Positions 1 to 9,411 are shown, numbered from the stretch's first letter. The stretch is DNA of 64,000 bases from Streptococcus sp. DTU_2020_1001019_1_SI_AUS_MUR_006 (GCF_032340315.1 NZ_CP135436.1:682001-746000), one strand, 5' to 3'. Translations and numbers: made by a program. The notes: a model not told the origin generated them from the sequence alone.

Positions 1-2
1 TG

Positions 3-1676
3 TATGACTATACAGAGTTGGAAAGGATTTTATCTGGTAGTTTAAAACAGGAGAGTGACTTCAATTCTTCCAGTAAAAGAATTGCCTATTTACTAAAACG
101 TTTAATTAAGTCAAACTCCCCTCTTCTTATTGACGACTTGGCTGAGGAAGCAGGTGTTAGTAGAAGTACCCTTAATAAGGATTTAAAACAAGTAAAATCT
201 TTGGCAGAGAGTTACTCTATCACTATTTCAGGAAAGCCCAACCGTGGGCTGGAGGTCTTGGGGGACGAGCTGAATTTGCGCTTGCTCTATATTCACCAAG
301 TGGCCCCTTACTTTGAAGGAAGGACACTCACCGAGGCAACATCTTCTTTTCTGGAGACGCTACTCCAGGAGTATAAAATCCCGAAAGAAACAAAGGAACT
401 CCTTCGAAAGACCATTTCAATTATGGTGGAGCGTATTCATGCATCTAGGGTGTTGAGTTGTCCTATTCCTTACTATAGGAATGATTTAACAGAGACCCCT
501 TTGGTTGAGAAATTAATCTATCATATTGTGATGACTTATAAGATTTCCCTCAGTCAGTTTGAAATAGACTTTTTGTGTTTTCCTTTTAATGTCCGTTTTA
601 TTGACACTTTAAGCAAGCCGTCTTATCAATCTGAACAGCTTGCAAACATTTTTCAAGGGATTGTCAAGAAAGTCAAAGAAACAATGTTGGTTAACTTTGA
701 TGATGAAGAATTATTTGAAGAAATCAAGTCTCATCTAGGCCCCTTAATCAATCGACTGATTTTCCATGTGCAAGCTAATGATATATTTCATGGCGAGGTT
801 CAAACTCAATATCCTTTTGCTTTTGAAATGGCGAAAATTGCTGGAGAAGAACTATCTGCAATTTTTGGTTCTGAATTGGAATTATCTGAAATCGGATATC
901 TGGCTTTGTATTTTGAAATGATTTTAAGAAAGCAAAACTCTGTTGTAAATGGTTCTCGCAAGCAGATAGCAGTAGTTTGCACAACAGGAAGAGGAACTGC
1001 TGCGATGATTATTCAGCAACTCAGACGAATCCTTGGAAATGATGTAGACATTACTCAGTATTCTGAAGAGGATTTTAATCTGGATTTGAATCAGGACTAT
1101 TTCGCGATTTTTACGACAGTTCCTCTAAAATATAAAGATTCTAAATCTCCAGTCATTCAAGTTAATCATCTTTTTGATGATCAATGGCTGCGGGAAGAAT
1201 GGCAGAGGGCCAATGCTTTTCATCAAAAAAATCTAGAAACAGTCAGCTTACGTTTTCTTCGGTTGAGTCCCCAAAAAACCTATCAGCAATACTTGCTAAA
1301 TATGGTTGCAGAGTTAGAGAAACTTCAGATGATTGATGAAGGTTTTAGAAATCGGATAATTGATAGGGAGAAAAAACAATCAACCATTTTTGGTGGAGGA
1401 ATTGCCTTCCCCCATACAATTAACCAGGGTTATGCAAAGACTATTTTAATGTTTGGAAAGCTAGAAGAGCCTTATCAAAAAGGAGATGATTGGATTGAAT
1501 TTATCTTTCTAGTCGCCATTCCCTCAGAAATTGAAAGCAAAATGGAGAGTGAATTGCTGGAATTGTATGACGATATTTTTCGAATTGCAGGAGAGCCTTC
1601 TCTAAAAGAAGCTTTGAGGGCTGTAGAAACAGAGACAGAGTTTCTATCATTTTCTAAGAGCAAAGGAGTATTTTAA
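3..1676 (+). CDS. PRD-containing sorbitol operon regulator (5' partial)
   Basis: This is a BglG/Mga-type PTS-regulated transcription activator cut by the window start; the frame is open to base 3, so the true start lies upstream. Visible parts in order are a helix-turn-helix (DLAEEAGVSRSTLNKDL), two PRD-like helical regions, an EIIB-like segment with a cysteine (VVCTTGRGTAA, near codon 325) and a C-terminal EIIA-like domain with the expected histidine (GIAFPHT, near codon 470). In this family PTS phosphorylation of such residues sets activity. Its stop overlaps the gutM start by one base, so it is cotranscribed with a glucitol PTS and most likely controls it. Sugar specificity is inferred from the neighbours. 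Confidence 0.85.
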   Translation, partial: YDYTELERILSGSLKQESDFNSSSKRIAYLLKRLIKSNSPLLIDDLAEEAGVSRSTLNKDLKQVKSLAESYSITISGKPNRGLEVLGDELNLRLLYIHQVAPYFEGRTLTEATSSFLETLLQEYKIPKETKELLRKTISIMVERIHASRVLSCPIPYYRNDLTETPLVEKLIYHIVMTYKISLSQFEIDFLCFPFNVRFIDTLSKPSYQSEQLANIFQGIVKKVKETMLVNFDDEELFEEIKSHLGPLINRLIFHVQANDIFHGEVQTQYPFAFEMAKIAGEELSAIFGSELELSEIGYLALYFEMILRKQNSVVNGSRKQIAVVCTTGRGTAAMIIQQLRRILGNDVDITQYSEEDFNLDLNQDYFAIFTTVPLKYKDSKSPVIQVNHLFDDQWLREEWQRANAFHQKNLETVSLRFLRLSPQKTYQQYLLNMVAELEKLQMIDEGFRNRIIDREKKQSTIFGGGIAFPHTINQGYAKTILMFGKLEEPYQKGDDWIEFIFLVAIPSEIESKMESELLELYDDIFRIAGEPSLKEALRAVETETEFLSFSKSKGVF

Positions 1677-2173
1677 TGAATTCGCTAATAATTTTCGCTG
1701 TATTTGTCATGGCAGCTTATATATTTCAAATGTTCCTCGGCTGGCAGCAACTCAAAGACTTCAATAAGACCTATACGATGCTCCGAAGACTGGGGCGCGT
1801 AGCGATTGGCAGGAAGTCCGGAAGAATCAAATCCGGTACGATTGTCATGTTCGCGGTTGATGAAAACGGTCGGGTTCTTAAAGCTAGCAAAATGCAAGGA
1901 GTCACAATCTTAGCACGTTTTCAAAATATGGACGATTATGTTGGAGAAGACATCCATTATTTTGACAAGTATAATCCTCTTGTGAGAAAAGAAAATAAGT
2001 TGATGCAATCAGCCATAGAAGATGCTAGAAAAGTCTATCTTTGGCATGAGGCAGGTATTGAGAAAGAGACAAGTTCATCTGATTCTTTTCTGGGATTCGG
2101 CTTTTATGCGAATTACTTACAATTATCTATTAAACAGTTATTTAAAAAAAATAAGAAAGGGAGTTCCTTATGA
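1676..2173 (+). CDS. gutM: glucitol operon activator GutM
   Basis: A 165-residue protein with one N-terminal membrane segment (residues 3-20) followed by a basic cytoplasmic part (LRRLGRVAIGRKSGRIKSG), matching the GutM/SrlM family. GutM is a small accessory activator encoded in sorbitol operons. The start ATG overlaps the regulator stop and the stop overlaps the EIIC start (ATGA), showing tight translational coupling in the order regulator-gutM-EIIC-EIIBC-EIIA. The molecular role is not visible in the sequence. Confidence 0.85.
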   Translation: MNSLIIFAVFVMAAYIFQMFLGWQQLKDFNKTYTMLRRLGRVAIGRKSGRIKSGTIVMFAVDENGRVLKASKMQGVTILARFQNMDDYVGEDIHYFDKYNPLVRKENKLMQSAIEDARKVYLWHEAGIEKETSSSDSFLGFGFYANYLQLSIKQLFKKNKKGSSL

Positions 2174-2715
2174 ATCACATTACAAATTTTGCAGAGAGTT
2201 TTATGAAACTCTTCCAATTAGGTGGAGAAACCTTTATTAGCTGGATGACAAATATTGTACCGCTTGTCTTAATGCTATTGATTGCAATGAATACCCTTAT
2301 CGCTTTCTTGGGAGAAGAGAAGGTCAATTCCCTGGCTAAGATTTCTGCCAAAAATCCTGTTAGCCGGTATATGATTTTACCTTTCATTTCAGCCTTTATG
2401 CTGGGGAATCCGATGGCAATCAGTATGGGACGTTTCTTACCAGAATATTATAAACCTAGTTTTGTAGCAGCTCAGATGCAGTTCTGCCATACTTCAAATG
2501 GTGTATTTCCGCATATCAATCCTGGGGAATTGTTTGTATGGATGGGAATTGCAACAGGAATTCAAACTTTAGGTTTAAGTCAAATGGACTTAGCCATTCG
2601 TTACATGCTTGTTGGGCTTGTCATGAACTTTGTAGGCGGTTGGGTGACCGATTTTACAACTGCTTATGTAGCAAAACAGCAAGGTGTTACCTTGAGTAAA
2701 ACATTTGATTTATAG
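2170..2715 (+). CDS. srlA: PTS glucitol/sorbitol EIIC component
   Basis: A 181-residue hydrophobic protein with several membrane segments, the C2-type integral subunit of the glucitol/sorbitol phosphotransferase transporter. Recognisable family stretches include [17 protein letters not shown] and [14 protein letters not shown]. With SrlE and SrlB it imports sorbitol and delivers it as sorbitol 6-phosphate. The length is normal for SrlA. The start overlaps gutM. No sorbitol-6-phosphate dehydrogenase is seen in the window; it may lie upstream of base 1. Confidence 0.92.
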   Translation: MNHITNFAESFMKLFQLGGETFISWMTNIVPLVLMLLIAMNTLIAFLGEEKVNSLAKISAKNPVSRYMILPFISAFMLGNPMAISMGRFLPEYYKPSFVAAQMQFCHTSNGVFPHINPGELFVWMGIATGIQTLGLSQMDLAIRYMLVGLVMNFVGGWVTDFTTAYVAKQQGVTLSKTFDL

Positions 2716-2728
2716 AAAGAGTGAAATT

Positions 2729-3709
2729 ATGTCATATAAGAGTATAAAAGTTGTTAAAGGAAATGGCGGTTTCGGAGGACCTTTGGTCATTACACCTAGT
2801 GAAGCTAAGCATAAATTCATCTATATTACTGGTGGCGGAGAAAAGCCAGATATTGTAGATAAAATTGCTGATTTGACCGGTATGGAAGCTGTTAATGGGT
2901 TTAAAACTTCTATCCCAGATGAGGAAATTGCTTTAGCAATCGTGGATTGTGGCGGTACTCTTCGCTGTGGTATTTATCCTAAAAAGGGAATCCCTACAAT
3001 AAATATTGTCGCTACAGGGAAAAGTGGGCCTCTAGCTCAATATATAACCGAGGAAATCTATGTGTCAGCAGTTGGCCTTAATCAAATTTCTGCTGCTAAT
3101 GAAGACGAAAAAGCGACAACTGTGGTAACTGAAAAGCCAACTTACGATACTAGTAAAAAAATTACAGAGCAAAAAGCTGAAACAAGTATTGTAGCACGAA
3201 TTGGGATGGGGGCTGGTAAGGTCGTTGCAACTTTCAACCAGGCTGCTCGTGAAGCCATCCAAACAATGCTCAATACAATAATTCCTTTCATGGCCTTTGT
3301 TTCCTTGCTGATTGGGGTTATTCAAGGATCTGGTGTTGGAAATTGGCTGGCAAAATTAATGGTTCCCCTAGCGGGGAACATCTGGGGACTCGTTTTAATT
3401 GGCTTTATCTGTTCCTTACCATTCCTATCTCCTTTGTTAGGTCCCGGAGCTGTTATTAGTCAGATTATTGGAACTTTAATTGGAGTCGAAATCGGAAAAG
3501 GGACTATTCCGCCCCAAATGGCTCTGCCAGCTTTATTTGCTATCAACACTCAAAACGGTTGTGATTTCATTCCTGTAGCACTCGGCCTATCTGAAGCCAA
3601 GGCTGAAACAGTTGAGGTTGGTGTCCCTTCGGTACTTTATTCACGCTTTCTCAATGGTGTTCCGCGGGTGCTAGTTGCTTGGATAGCTAGTATTGGTCTT
3701 TATCAGTAG
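2729..3709 (+). CDS. srlE: PTS glucitol/sorbitol EIIBC component
   Basis: The protein joins an N-terminal EIIB domain to C-terminal membrane segments. The EIIB part shows [17 protein letters not shown] and the phosphocysteine region [15 protein letters not shown] (about residues 74-88). The second half, from about residue 175, is hydrophobic and completes the EIIC channel with SrlA. I chose ATG 2729 ([13 protein letters not shown]) because it follows an AAAGAG-type ribosome site and matches the usual family start; a longer frame opening at 2705 would overlap srlA and add eight residues. The product is 326 residues, usual for SrlE. Confidence 0.9.
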   Translation: MSYKSIKVVKGNGGFGGPLVITPSEAKHKFIYITGGGEKPDIVDKIADLTGMEAVNGFKTSIPDEEIALAIVDCGGTLRCGIYPKKGIPTINIVATGKSGPLAQYITEEIYVSAVGLNQISAANEDEKATTVVTEKPTYDTSKKITEQKAETSIVARIGMGAGKVVATFNQAAREAIQTMLNTIIPFMAFVSLLIGVIQGSGVGNWLAKLMVPLAGNIWGLVLIGFICSLPFLSPLLGPGAVISQIIGTLIGVEIGKGTIPPQMALPALFAINTQNGCDFIPVALGLSEAKAETVEVGVPSVLYSRFLNGVPRVLVAWIASIGLYQ

Positions 3710-3794
3710 ACCTTTGATAGACGCATGTAAACAGAGTAGCTATATTATGTTAAACTTATCTATAAGCCTAAGTTTATGACAAATTAGAGAAAGT

Positions 3795-4181
3795 ATGAAT
3801 AGAAATCAGATGAAGAAAATTTTTGAAACTAAAGTAATTCAAGTAGGGTCTGAAGCTCAGAATATGATTCAAGATGCCAATATGCTCATTTTATTTGGAG
3901 AAGAAGCACCGGAAGATTTATCAGAGTATTGTTTTAAGATTGATAATAAAAATCTGCTAGGTTCAATACTAGAAGGTGGCAAGCTGGTGGTAGATAATCA
4001 GGAATATTCGATTAGTTCCGTAGGAAATGTAGTAGAAAAAAATTTAACTGGACTGGGACATATCACGATTTCTTTTGATGGTTCAAAAGAGGGGAGCCTT
4101 CCTGGTACACTCCATGTTGTAGCAGATCAAGCGGTAGTAATTGATAAAGATTCTACCATTCAGATTTTTGAAACTGCTTAA
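3795..4181 (+). CDS. srlB: PTS glucitol/sorbitol EIIA component
   Basis: A 128-residue cytoplasmic EIIA of the glucitol type. It accepts phosphate from HPr and passes it to SrlE. The conserved histidine lies in GLGHITISFDG (about residue 88), and FGEEAPEDLSEYCF is a typical family stretch. An 85-bp gap separates it from srlE. An alternative start is the internal ATG at 3810 (MKKIFETKV), nearer the usual family N-terminus. It is the last gene of the sorbitol operon here. Confidence 0.9.
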   Translation: MNRNQMKKIFETKVIQVGSEAQNMIQDANMLILFGEEAPEDLSEYCFKIDNKNLLGSILEGGKLVVDNQEYSISSVGNVVEKNLTGLGHITISFDGSKEGSLPGTLHVVADQAVVIDKDSTIQIFETA

Positions 4182-4237
4182 CCATAATAAAATTTCAAAT
4201 CAAGCAATTTAGAAAAATAAAAGTCTAAAAAATTGAT

Positions 4238-4263
4238 TCAGAGCCTGGACAAAAAGTCCAGGC
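4238..4263 (+). terminator. hairpin after the sorbitol operon
   Basis: An inverted repeat AGCCTGGAC / GTCCAGGCT with a five-A loop follows the EIIA gene. It lacks a strong T run, so termination is weak or bidirectional. Its sequence resembles the GGCTGGGACA end of the repeat at 33819, and both are followed by GACGCAGTGGTTGA, so this may be a decayed copy of the same element. Confidence 0.45.
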
Positions 4264-4380
4264 TTCTGGGTCTAAATTAGAAAAAATAGATGACGCAGTG
4301 GTTGATTGGCAAGTCAATCAAACTAGCCAGTCAGTGCAAGGGAATTTCCAGCAAATGCATCCACAAGGGGTGCTTGAACA

Positions 4381-4854
4381 GAAGGGAAAGACCAAAAAGG
4401 TATTTACCCAACTTCAGCTAACTTCTCAACAGACTTGCACTCATTGGGTCAATTTATCCAAGAAGGAACTCGTATCATGTTTGAAACCGTTGTCCGTGTT
4501 GACAAACCACGTAAGAACGTGATCATTCCTACTTTGGAAGAAGACCTTGACGGACTTGGTTACCTTCAAGGAAAAGACGTTGACTTTGTAAACAAAAAAG
4601 CGACTGATGGTGTTCTTCTTGCCCACACTGACGGTGACGTACCAAACATGTACGTGACTCTTCCTGAGCAAGATGCTTTCACTCTTGGCTACACTATCTA
4701 CTTCTTCGAATTGGCTATCGCCCTTTCAGGTTACTTGAATGCTATCAACCCATTTGACCAACCAGGTGTTGAAGCTTACAAACGTAACATGTTTGCCCTT
4801 CTTGGTAAACCAGGATTTGAAGAATTGAGCAAAGAACTCAACGCTCGTCTATAA
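4381..4854 (+). pseudogene. pgi: glucose-6-phosphate isomerase, 3' fragment
   Basis: The frame from 4381 reads [24 protein letters not shown] and continues to the normal C-terminus ([47 protein letters not shown]), which is streptococcal phosphoglucose isomerase. About 158 of roughly 449 residues remain; upstream of 4381 the match stops abruptly and the frame hits a stop at 4375. The first two thirds, with most of the active site, are missing. In pneumococcus an intact pgi sits directly before gltX, so this is the old locus with a deletion or insertion junction. Since pgi is a core glycolytic gene, a full copy should exist elsewhere, perhaps just upstream of the sorbitol operon. Confidence 0.88.
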
Positions 4855-4856
4855 TA

Positions 4857-4892
4857 GAGCTGAAAAGAGTGGTTTTACCACTCTTTTTGCTT
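4857..4892 (+). terminator. pgi terminator
   Basis: AAAAGAGTGG / CCACTCTTTTT hairpin with a T run directly after the pgi stop, a standard intrinsic terminator that survived the pgi truncation. Confidence 0.8.
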
Positions 4893-4909
4893 TTTCTTGA
4901 AAAGAGAAA

Positions 4910-4938
4910 TTGGACTCTGGCACGACTTGTGATATAAT
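4910..4938 (+). promoter_or_regulatory. gltX promoter
   Basis: A TTGGAC -35 box and a perfect TATAAT -10 box (4933-4938) are separated by 17 bases, about 45 bases before the gltX start. Confidence 0.75.
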
Positions 4939-4984
4939 ATAGAGAGCAAAAAGGCAGACGCCTAGAGACTATATAGGAGAAGAT

Positions 4985-6445
4985 ATGTCAAAAGATATTC
5001 GTGTGCGTTATGCACCAAGTCCAACAGGACTACTACACATCGGAAATGCCCGTACAGCATTGTTTAACTACTTGTATGCACGCCACCATGGTGGAACTTT
5101 TATCATCCGTATCGAGGATACTGACCGCAAGCGTCACGTCGAAGACGGAGAACGTTCGCAGCTTGAAAACCTTCGTTGGTTGGGCATGGATTGGGATGAA
5201 AGTCCAGAGACTCATGAAAACTACCGCCAATCAGAGCGTTTGGAACTCTATCAAAAATATATCGACCAATTGCTTGCTGAAGGGAAAGCCTACAAATCTT
5301 ACGTCACTGAAGAAGAGTTGGCAGCTGAACGTGAACGCCAAGAAGCAGCTGGTGAAACACCTCGTTACATTAACGAATACCTTGGTATGAGCGAGGAAGA
5401 AAAAGCAGCTTATGTTGCAGAACGTGAAGCCGCAGGTATTATCCCAACTGTTCGTTTGGCAGTTAATGAGTCTGGTATCTATAAGTGGCATGATATGGTC
5501 AAAGGTGATATCGAATTTGAAGGTGGCAATATCGGTGGGGACTGGGTTATCCAAAAGAAAGATGGCTACCCAACTTACAACTTTGCCGTTGTGATCGATG
5601 ACCACGATATGCAAATTTCTCATGTTATTCGTGGAGATGACCACATTGCTAATACACCAAAACAACTTATGGTTTATGAGGCACTTGGTTGGGAAGCTCC
5701 AGAGTTCGGTCATATGACCTTGATCATCAACTCTGAAACTGGTAAGAAGTTGTCTAAACGTGACACCAACACCCTTCAGTTCATCGAAGATTATCGTAAG
5801 AAAGGCTACCTGCCAGAAGCAGTCTTTAACTTTATCGCTCTTCTTGGCTGGAACCCTGGTGGAGAAGACGAGATCTTCTCTCGTGAAGAACTCATTAAGC
5901 TCTTTGATGAAAACCGCCTCAGCAAGTCTCCAGCAGCCTTCGACCAGAAGAAAATGGACTGGATGAGCAATGAGTACATTAAGAATGCGGACCTTGAGAC
6001 TATCTTTGAAATGGCTAAGCTATTCCTCGAAAAAGCAGGACGTTTGACAGACAAGGCTAAAAAATTGGTGGAACTCTACAAACCACAAATGAAGTCAGTT
6101 GACGAAATCGTTCCATTGACAGACCTTTTCTTCTCAGACTTCCCAGAATTGACAGAAGCTGAACGAGAAGTCATGGCTGGTGAAACAGTGCCAACGGTAC
6201 TTGAAGCCTTCAAAGCCAAGCTTGAAGCTATGTCAGATGACGAGTTTGTGGTAGAAAATATCTTCCCACAAATCAAAGCAGTCCAAAAAGAAACAGGTAT
6301 CAAAGGGAAGAATCTCTTCATGCCAATCCGTATCGCTGTTTCAGGTGAGATGCATGGTCCTGAATTGCCAGATACCATCTACTTGCTTGGACGTGAAAAA
6401 TCAATCCAACACATTGAAAAAATGTTGGCTGAAATTGCGAAATAA
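4985..6445 (+). CDS. gltX: glutamyl-tRNA synthetase
   Basis: A 486-residue class I aminoacyl-tRNA synthetase that charges tRNA-Glu in the cytoplasm. The nucleotide-binding signature is [16 protein letters not shown] near the N-terminus (HIGH motif) and the second ATP motif is [10 protein letters not shown] (KMSKS type, about residue 255). The C-terminal half is the helical anticodon-binding region. AGGAGA precedes the ATG. The length is normal for a streptococcal GltX and it has its own promoter. Confidence 0.97.
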   Translation: MSKDIRVRYAPSPTGLLHIGNARTALFNYLYARHHGGTFIIRIEDTDRKRHVEDGERSQLENLRWLGMDWDESPETHENYRQSERLELYQKYIDQLLAEGKAYKSYVTEEELAAERERQEAAGETPRYINEYLGMSEEEKAAYVAEREAAGIIPTVRLAVNESGIYKWHDMVKGDIEFEGGNIGGDWVIQKKDGYPTYNFAVVIDDHDMQISHVIRGDDHIANTPKQLMVYEALGWEAPEFGHMTLIINSETGKKLSKRDTNTLQFIEDYRKKGYLPEAVFNFIALLGWNPGGEDEIFSREELIKLFDENRLSKSPAAFDQKKMDWMSNEYIKNADLETIFEMAKLFLEKAGRLTDKAKKLVELYKPQMKSVDEIVPLTDLFFSDFPELTEAEREVMAGETVPTVLEAFKAKLEAMSDDEFVVENIFPQIKAVQKETGIKGKNLFMPIRIAVSGEMHGPELPDTIYLLGREKSIQHIEKMLAEIAK

Positions 6446-6480
6446 TCTGGCGAAATTAAATTTCGTTCTAGATATTTGTA

Positions 6481-6524
6481 GAAGTAAAAACTGAGAGAAT
6501 CACATGGTTCTCTCTTTTCTATTG
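6481..6524 (+). terminator. gltX terminator
   Basis: GAGAGAATCACATGGTTCTCTC followed by TTTTCT forms a short hairpin with a T-rich tail after gltX. Confidence 0.7.
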
Positions 6525-6548
6525 CCAAAGCAGAATCATATTTAATTA

Positions 6549-6660
6549 ATACTCTTCGAAAATCTCTTCAAACCACGTCAGCTTTATCTGCAACCTCAAA
6601 GCCGTGCTTTGAGCAACCTGCGGCTAGCTTCCTAGTTTGCTCTTTGATTTTCATTGAGTA
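6549..6660. repeat. BOX element (boxA-boxC)
   Basis: The sequence runs from TACTCTTCGAAAATCTCTTC through ACCTCAAAGCCGTGCTTTGA and CCTGCGGCTAGCTTCCTAG to TTTGATTTTCATTGAGTA. This is a BOX interspersed repeat with boxA and boxC modules and no boxB. The ends are inverted repeats. BOX elements are characteristic of pneumococcus and its relatives. A longer copy lies at 60471. Confidence 0.92.
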
Positions 6661-6709
6661 TAAATTTTTAAGTGACGCTTTAAAAAGAGTTCTTTTTATA
6701 TGTACTTAT

Positions 6710-6738
6710 TTGAAAATGCAAAAGTTTTAGTGTATAAT
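6710..6738 (+). promoter_or_regulatory. promoter of the 6.7-7.06 kb leader transcript
   Basis: TTGAAA (6710-6715) and TATAAT (6733-6738) are spaced by exactly 17 bases. No gene of normal size follows for 400 bases, so the promoter drives a leader or noncoding RNA. Confidence 0.75.
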
Positions 6739-6743
6739 ACTAA

Positions 6744-7060
6744 GTGACAGGGCAAGGGAAAGAAGTCAGTGATATGGTAAAATTCTTTACAAACAGACTC
6801 GAATTAGCCCAGACATCGTCTATGTTGTTTGTTGAGTCGACTTATTTTTTCTTTGCGTTTTGCTGGACACAGGAAGAAATTCATGAGTTCATGCAACTAT
6901 CATCCATAACGATGCCTTCGTTTTCGATTCGAAGTTTATATGCGAGACTTTAGATTTAGATGTATGTCTTACTAGAGGTGCATATTTTTCTCTTTCTTCT
7001 CCCAAAAATAGAAAGAAATCGACCTTGCTCTGTTTACCTTGCGTTAAGCAAGGTTTTTTT
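6744..7060 (+). ncRNA. unclassified structured leader or small RNA
   Basis: Downstream of a consensus promoter, GACAGGGCAAGG (6746-6757) pairs with CCTTGCTCTGTT (7023-7034) to close the transcript with 12 base pairs, including two G-U pairs. A strong terminator follows (7036-7060: ACCTTGC, five-base loop, GCAAGGT, seven T). The CCTTGC of the terminator could also pair with the 5' strand, so alternative structures are possible. A 59-codon frame (ATG at 6774, MVKFFTNRLELAQTS) lies inside and resembles nothing I know; it may be a leader ORF or chance. The aminotransferase gene starts 80 bases after the terminator. I do not recognise it as 6S, tmRNA, RNase P or a T-box. Confidence 0.55.
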
Positions 7061-7102
7061 GTGGAATAGTAGTGGGCGATTTACGATTTTTCTATCAAGT
7101 GG

Positions 7103-7108
7103 TATAAT
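7103..7108 (+). promoter_or_regulatory. aminotransferase -10 box
   Basis: TATAAT lies 32 bases before the aminotransferase ATG, with only a weak -35 (TTTACG) 17 bases upstream. The gene can thus be transcribed apart from the preceding leader. Confidence 0.5.
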
Positions 7109-7139
7109 ATTAACTATCCTGATGAATTGAGGAACTCAA

Positions 7140-8354
7140 ATGAAAGAATTTAACAAATCAATCAAATTAGAGCATGTGGCTTATGATATTCGTGGACCAG
7201 TTCTTGAGGAAGCCATGCGTATGCGAGCAAATGGAGAAAAAATCCTCCGTTTGAATACAGGGAACCCAGCTGAGTTTGGTTTTACCGCACCAGATGAGGT
7301 TATCCATGATTTGATTATGAATGCGCGTGATAGTGAAGGTTATTCAGATTCAAAAGGTATCTTTTCAGCCCGCAAAGCTATTATGCAGTACTGTCAGCTC
7401 AAAAAATTCCCAAATGTAGGTATTGATGATATCTATCTTGGAAATGGTGTTAGTGAGCTAATTGTTATGTCCATGCAAGGTCTCTTGGACAATGGCGATG
7501 AAGTCTTGGTTCCAATGCCTGACTACCCACTTTGGACAGCTGCAGTTAGCTTGGCTGGAGGAAATGCCGTTCATTACGTCTGTGATGAAGAAGCTGAATG
7601 GTATCCAGACCTAGATGACATTAAGTCTAAGATTAGTTCAAATACTAAGGCTATCGTTTTAATCAATCCAAATAATCCAACGGGAGCCCTCTATCCCAAA
7701 GAACTCTTGTTAGATATTATTGAGATTGCTCGTCAAAATGACTTGATTATCTTTGCAGATGAAATCTACGACCGTATGGTTATGGATGGCAATGTCCACA
7801 CACCAGTAGCTAGTTTGGCTCCAGACCTTTTCTGTGTTAGCATGAATGGTCTGTCTAAATCGCACCGTATCGCTGGTTTCCGTGTGGGTTGGATGGTCTT
7901 GTCTGGACCTAAACATCATGTAAAGGGCTATATTGAAGGTCTCAACATGCTTTCAAACATGCGCCTTTGTTCCAACGTCTTGGCTCAACAGGTTGTTCAA
8001 ACTTCACTCGGTGGTCACCAATCGGTGGACGAATTGCTCTTGCCAGGTGGTCGTATCTACGAGCAAAGAAATTTCATTTATAATGCCATTCAAGATATTC
8101 CTGGTTTGTCAGCGGTTAAACCTAAAGCGGGTCTTTATATCTTCCCTAAAATTGATCGCAATATGTATCGTATCGATGATGATGAACAGTTTGTTCTTGA
8201 TTTCTTGAAGCAAGAAAAAGTACTTTTGGTTCACGGACGAGGCTTTAACTGGAAAGAGCCAGATCACTTCCGTATCGTTTATCTGCCACGTGTAGATGAG
8301 TTAGCCCAAATCCAAGAAAAGATGACCCGTTTCTTGAAGCAGTATCGTAGATAA
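7140..8354 (+). CDS. PLP-dependent aminotransferase (alanine aminotransferase-like)
   Basis: A 404-residue fold-type I aminotransferase of the AlaA/AlaT group, transferring amino groups between an amino acid such as alanine and 2-oxoglutarate. Visible motifs are NTGNPAEFGF, the cofactor-contacting NPNNPTGALYP, FADEIYDRM, and the Schiff-base lysine in NGLSKSHRIAGFRVGW (about residue 240). The length is normal. GAGGAACTCAA precedes the ATG. The gene stands alone between the leader RNA and a terminator. The precise substrate is inferred from family resemblance. Confidence 0.88.
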   Translation: MKEFNKSIKLEHVAYDIRGPVLEEAMRMRANGEKILRLNTGNPAEFGFTAPDEVIHDLIMNARDSEGYSDSKGIFSARKAIMQYCQLKKFPNVGIDDIYLGNGVSELIVMSMQGLLDNGDEVLVPMPDYPLWTAAVSLAGGNAVHYVCDEEAEWYPDLDDIKSKISSNTKAIVLINPNNPTGALYPKELLLDIIEIARQNDLIIFADEIYDRMVMDGNVHTPVASLAPDLFCVSMNGLSKSHRIAGFRVGWMVLSGPKHHVKGYIEGLNMLSNMRLCSNVLAQQVVQTSLGGHQSVDELLLPGGRIYEQRNFIYNAIQDIPGLSAVKPKAGLYIFPKIDRNMYRIDDDEQFVLDFLKQEKVLLVHGRGFNWKEPDHFRIVYLPRVDELAQIQEKMTRFLKQYRR

Positions 8355-8392
8355 GAACGATCTAGGTTTCGAGTACAATCAGCAAATTTTAT

Positions 8393-8446
8393 CTCAGAGA
8401 AATCAAATGTTTTGATGATTTTAACATTGTTTCTCTGAGTTTTTTC
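8393..8446 (+). terminator. aminotransferase terminator
   Basis: CTCAGAGAAA pairs with TTTCTCTGAG, with an inner AATGTT/AACATT stem, and is followed by TTTTTT. Confidence 0.85.
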
Positions 8447-8460
8447 ATGTTTTTAAAAAA

Positions 8461-8541
8461 TGTATTGATTATCTGCAATATCCTGAGAAGTTTGAATCTG
8501 TTGATTTAGATAATGAAGTATCTGCGATTGAGCTTCTTTAA
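8461..8541 (+). pseudogene. 26-codon C-terminal gene remnant
   Basis: The frame CIDYLQYPEKF...EVSAIELL ends at a stop at 8539 and reads like ordinary protein, but no start or ribosome site precedes it. It lies between a terminator and the DUF2625 gene. I take it as the tail of a lost gene; the family is not recognised. Confidence 0.3.
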
Positions 8542-8607
8542 TGTTGTGCATATAAATAAAAATGAAGCAAGAGTGAAAAATTGAATGGGATAGGGTAGAC
8601 GAATAAA

Positions 8608-9192
8608 ATGTTAACTACGAAAAAGATTATTGCAGAATTTGATAAAAGTTCTAATGATATTAAATTCCTTGAATTTAACAAAAAACTAACGGATAGTATA
8701 GAAAGACCACAAGAACTGAAGTTTATCTTAGAACATTTTTCTTATGTAACTGTGAATGGTTATTTAAAAATCTTGGGGAATGATTCAGAGAATGGATTCA
8801 GCTACTGTAATGAATTGTTTTCAAAATGTTATAACTCGAGTCGTTGTTTGATAGCTTATGATATCTTGGGTGGTCTATTTGCAATAAATATTGAAAAATT
8901 AAATGCAATAGAATATTTCGCTCCCGATACATTAGAATGGGAGGATTTGGAGATAGATTATAAGGACTTTTTATTTTGGGTGACGACAAATCAGTTAGAC
9001 ACATTTTATCAAGAACTGATAGTACCAGATTTGTTCACATTAGATTTATCGCTTGAATCAAATGAAGTTGTTTTGACCTATCCTTTTATTTGGTCAATGG
9101 AGTACACTCCATCAGGTGCAGATAGAAAAATAGTTCCCTTTAAAGAATTGTTAGAAATGAATGCTGATTTTTATAGACAGTTAAGGATGTGA
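8608..9192 (+). CDS. DUF2625 family protein
   Basis: A 194-residue soluble protein of unknown function. The pattern GGLFAIN, a tyrosine/phenylalanine-rich APDTLEWEDL, DFLFWVTTNQLDTFYQEL and TYPFIWSMEY fits the DUF2625 family. No signal peptide or membrane segment is seen. The region is AT-rich with decayed sequence on both sides, which suggests an accessory rather than core gene. DUF2625 proteins have no established role that I can name. Confidence 0.7.
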   Translation: MLTTKKIIAEFDKSSNDIKFLEFNKKLTDSIERPQELKFILEHFSYVTVNGYLKILGNDSENGFSYCNELFSKCYNSSRCLIAYDILGGLFAINIEKLNAIEYFAPDTLEWEDLEIDYKDFLFWVTTNQLDTFYQELIVPDLFTLDLSLESNEVVLTYPFIWSMEYTPSGADRKIVPFKELLEMNADFYRQLRM

Positions 9193-9211
9193 TAAATAAA
9201 GGGTACAATGC

Positions 9212-9268
9212 ATGAAAAAGATATTTGAAATTAGTACATACAGTAAAATAGTATTAAATGGGAAATAA
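9212..9268 (+). other. 18-codon ORF, possible gene remnant
   Basis: ATG 9212 encodes MKKIFEISTYSKIVLNGK and stops. No ribosome site of quality precedes it. It may be the start of a deleted gene. Low support. Confidence 0.15.
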
Positions 9269-9411
9269 TCATTAATGTAAACTGTTATTATTAAAGGCTT
9301 CCAAAGCAAAAAGCTTTTTTGTATAAATGTGTATTACGAATGTGTGACTGATAGACAAACATTAAAATATATGATAAACAAAAATAGAAAAAAATTAAAA
9401 GGAGAATTCTT

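Noticed and set aside
4298..4522. 74-codon frame across the pgi junction
   Set aside because: It lies in another frame over the pgi fragment and has no protein-like features.
6744..6953. Leader ORF as a normal gene
   Set aside because: Paired transcript ends and a terminator explain the region better, the product resembles nothing, and the plausible start (6774) leaves only 59 codons. Kept as a possibility inside the RNA entry.
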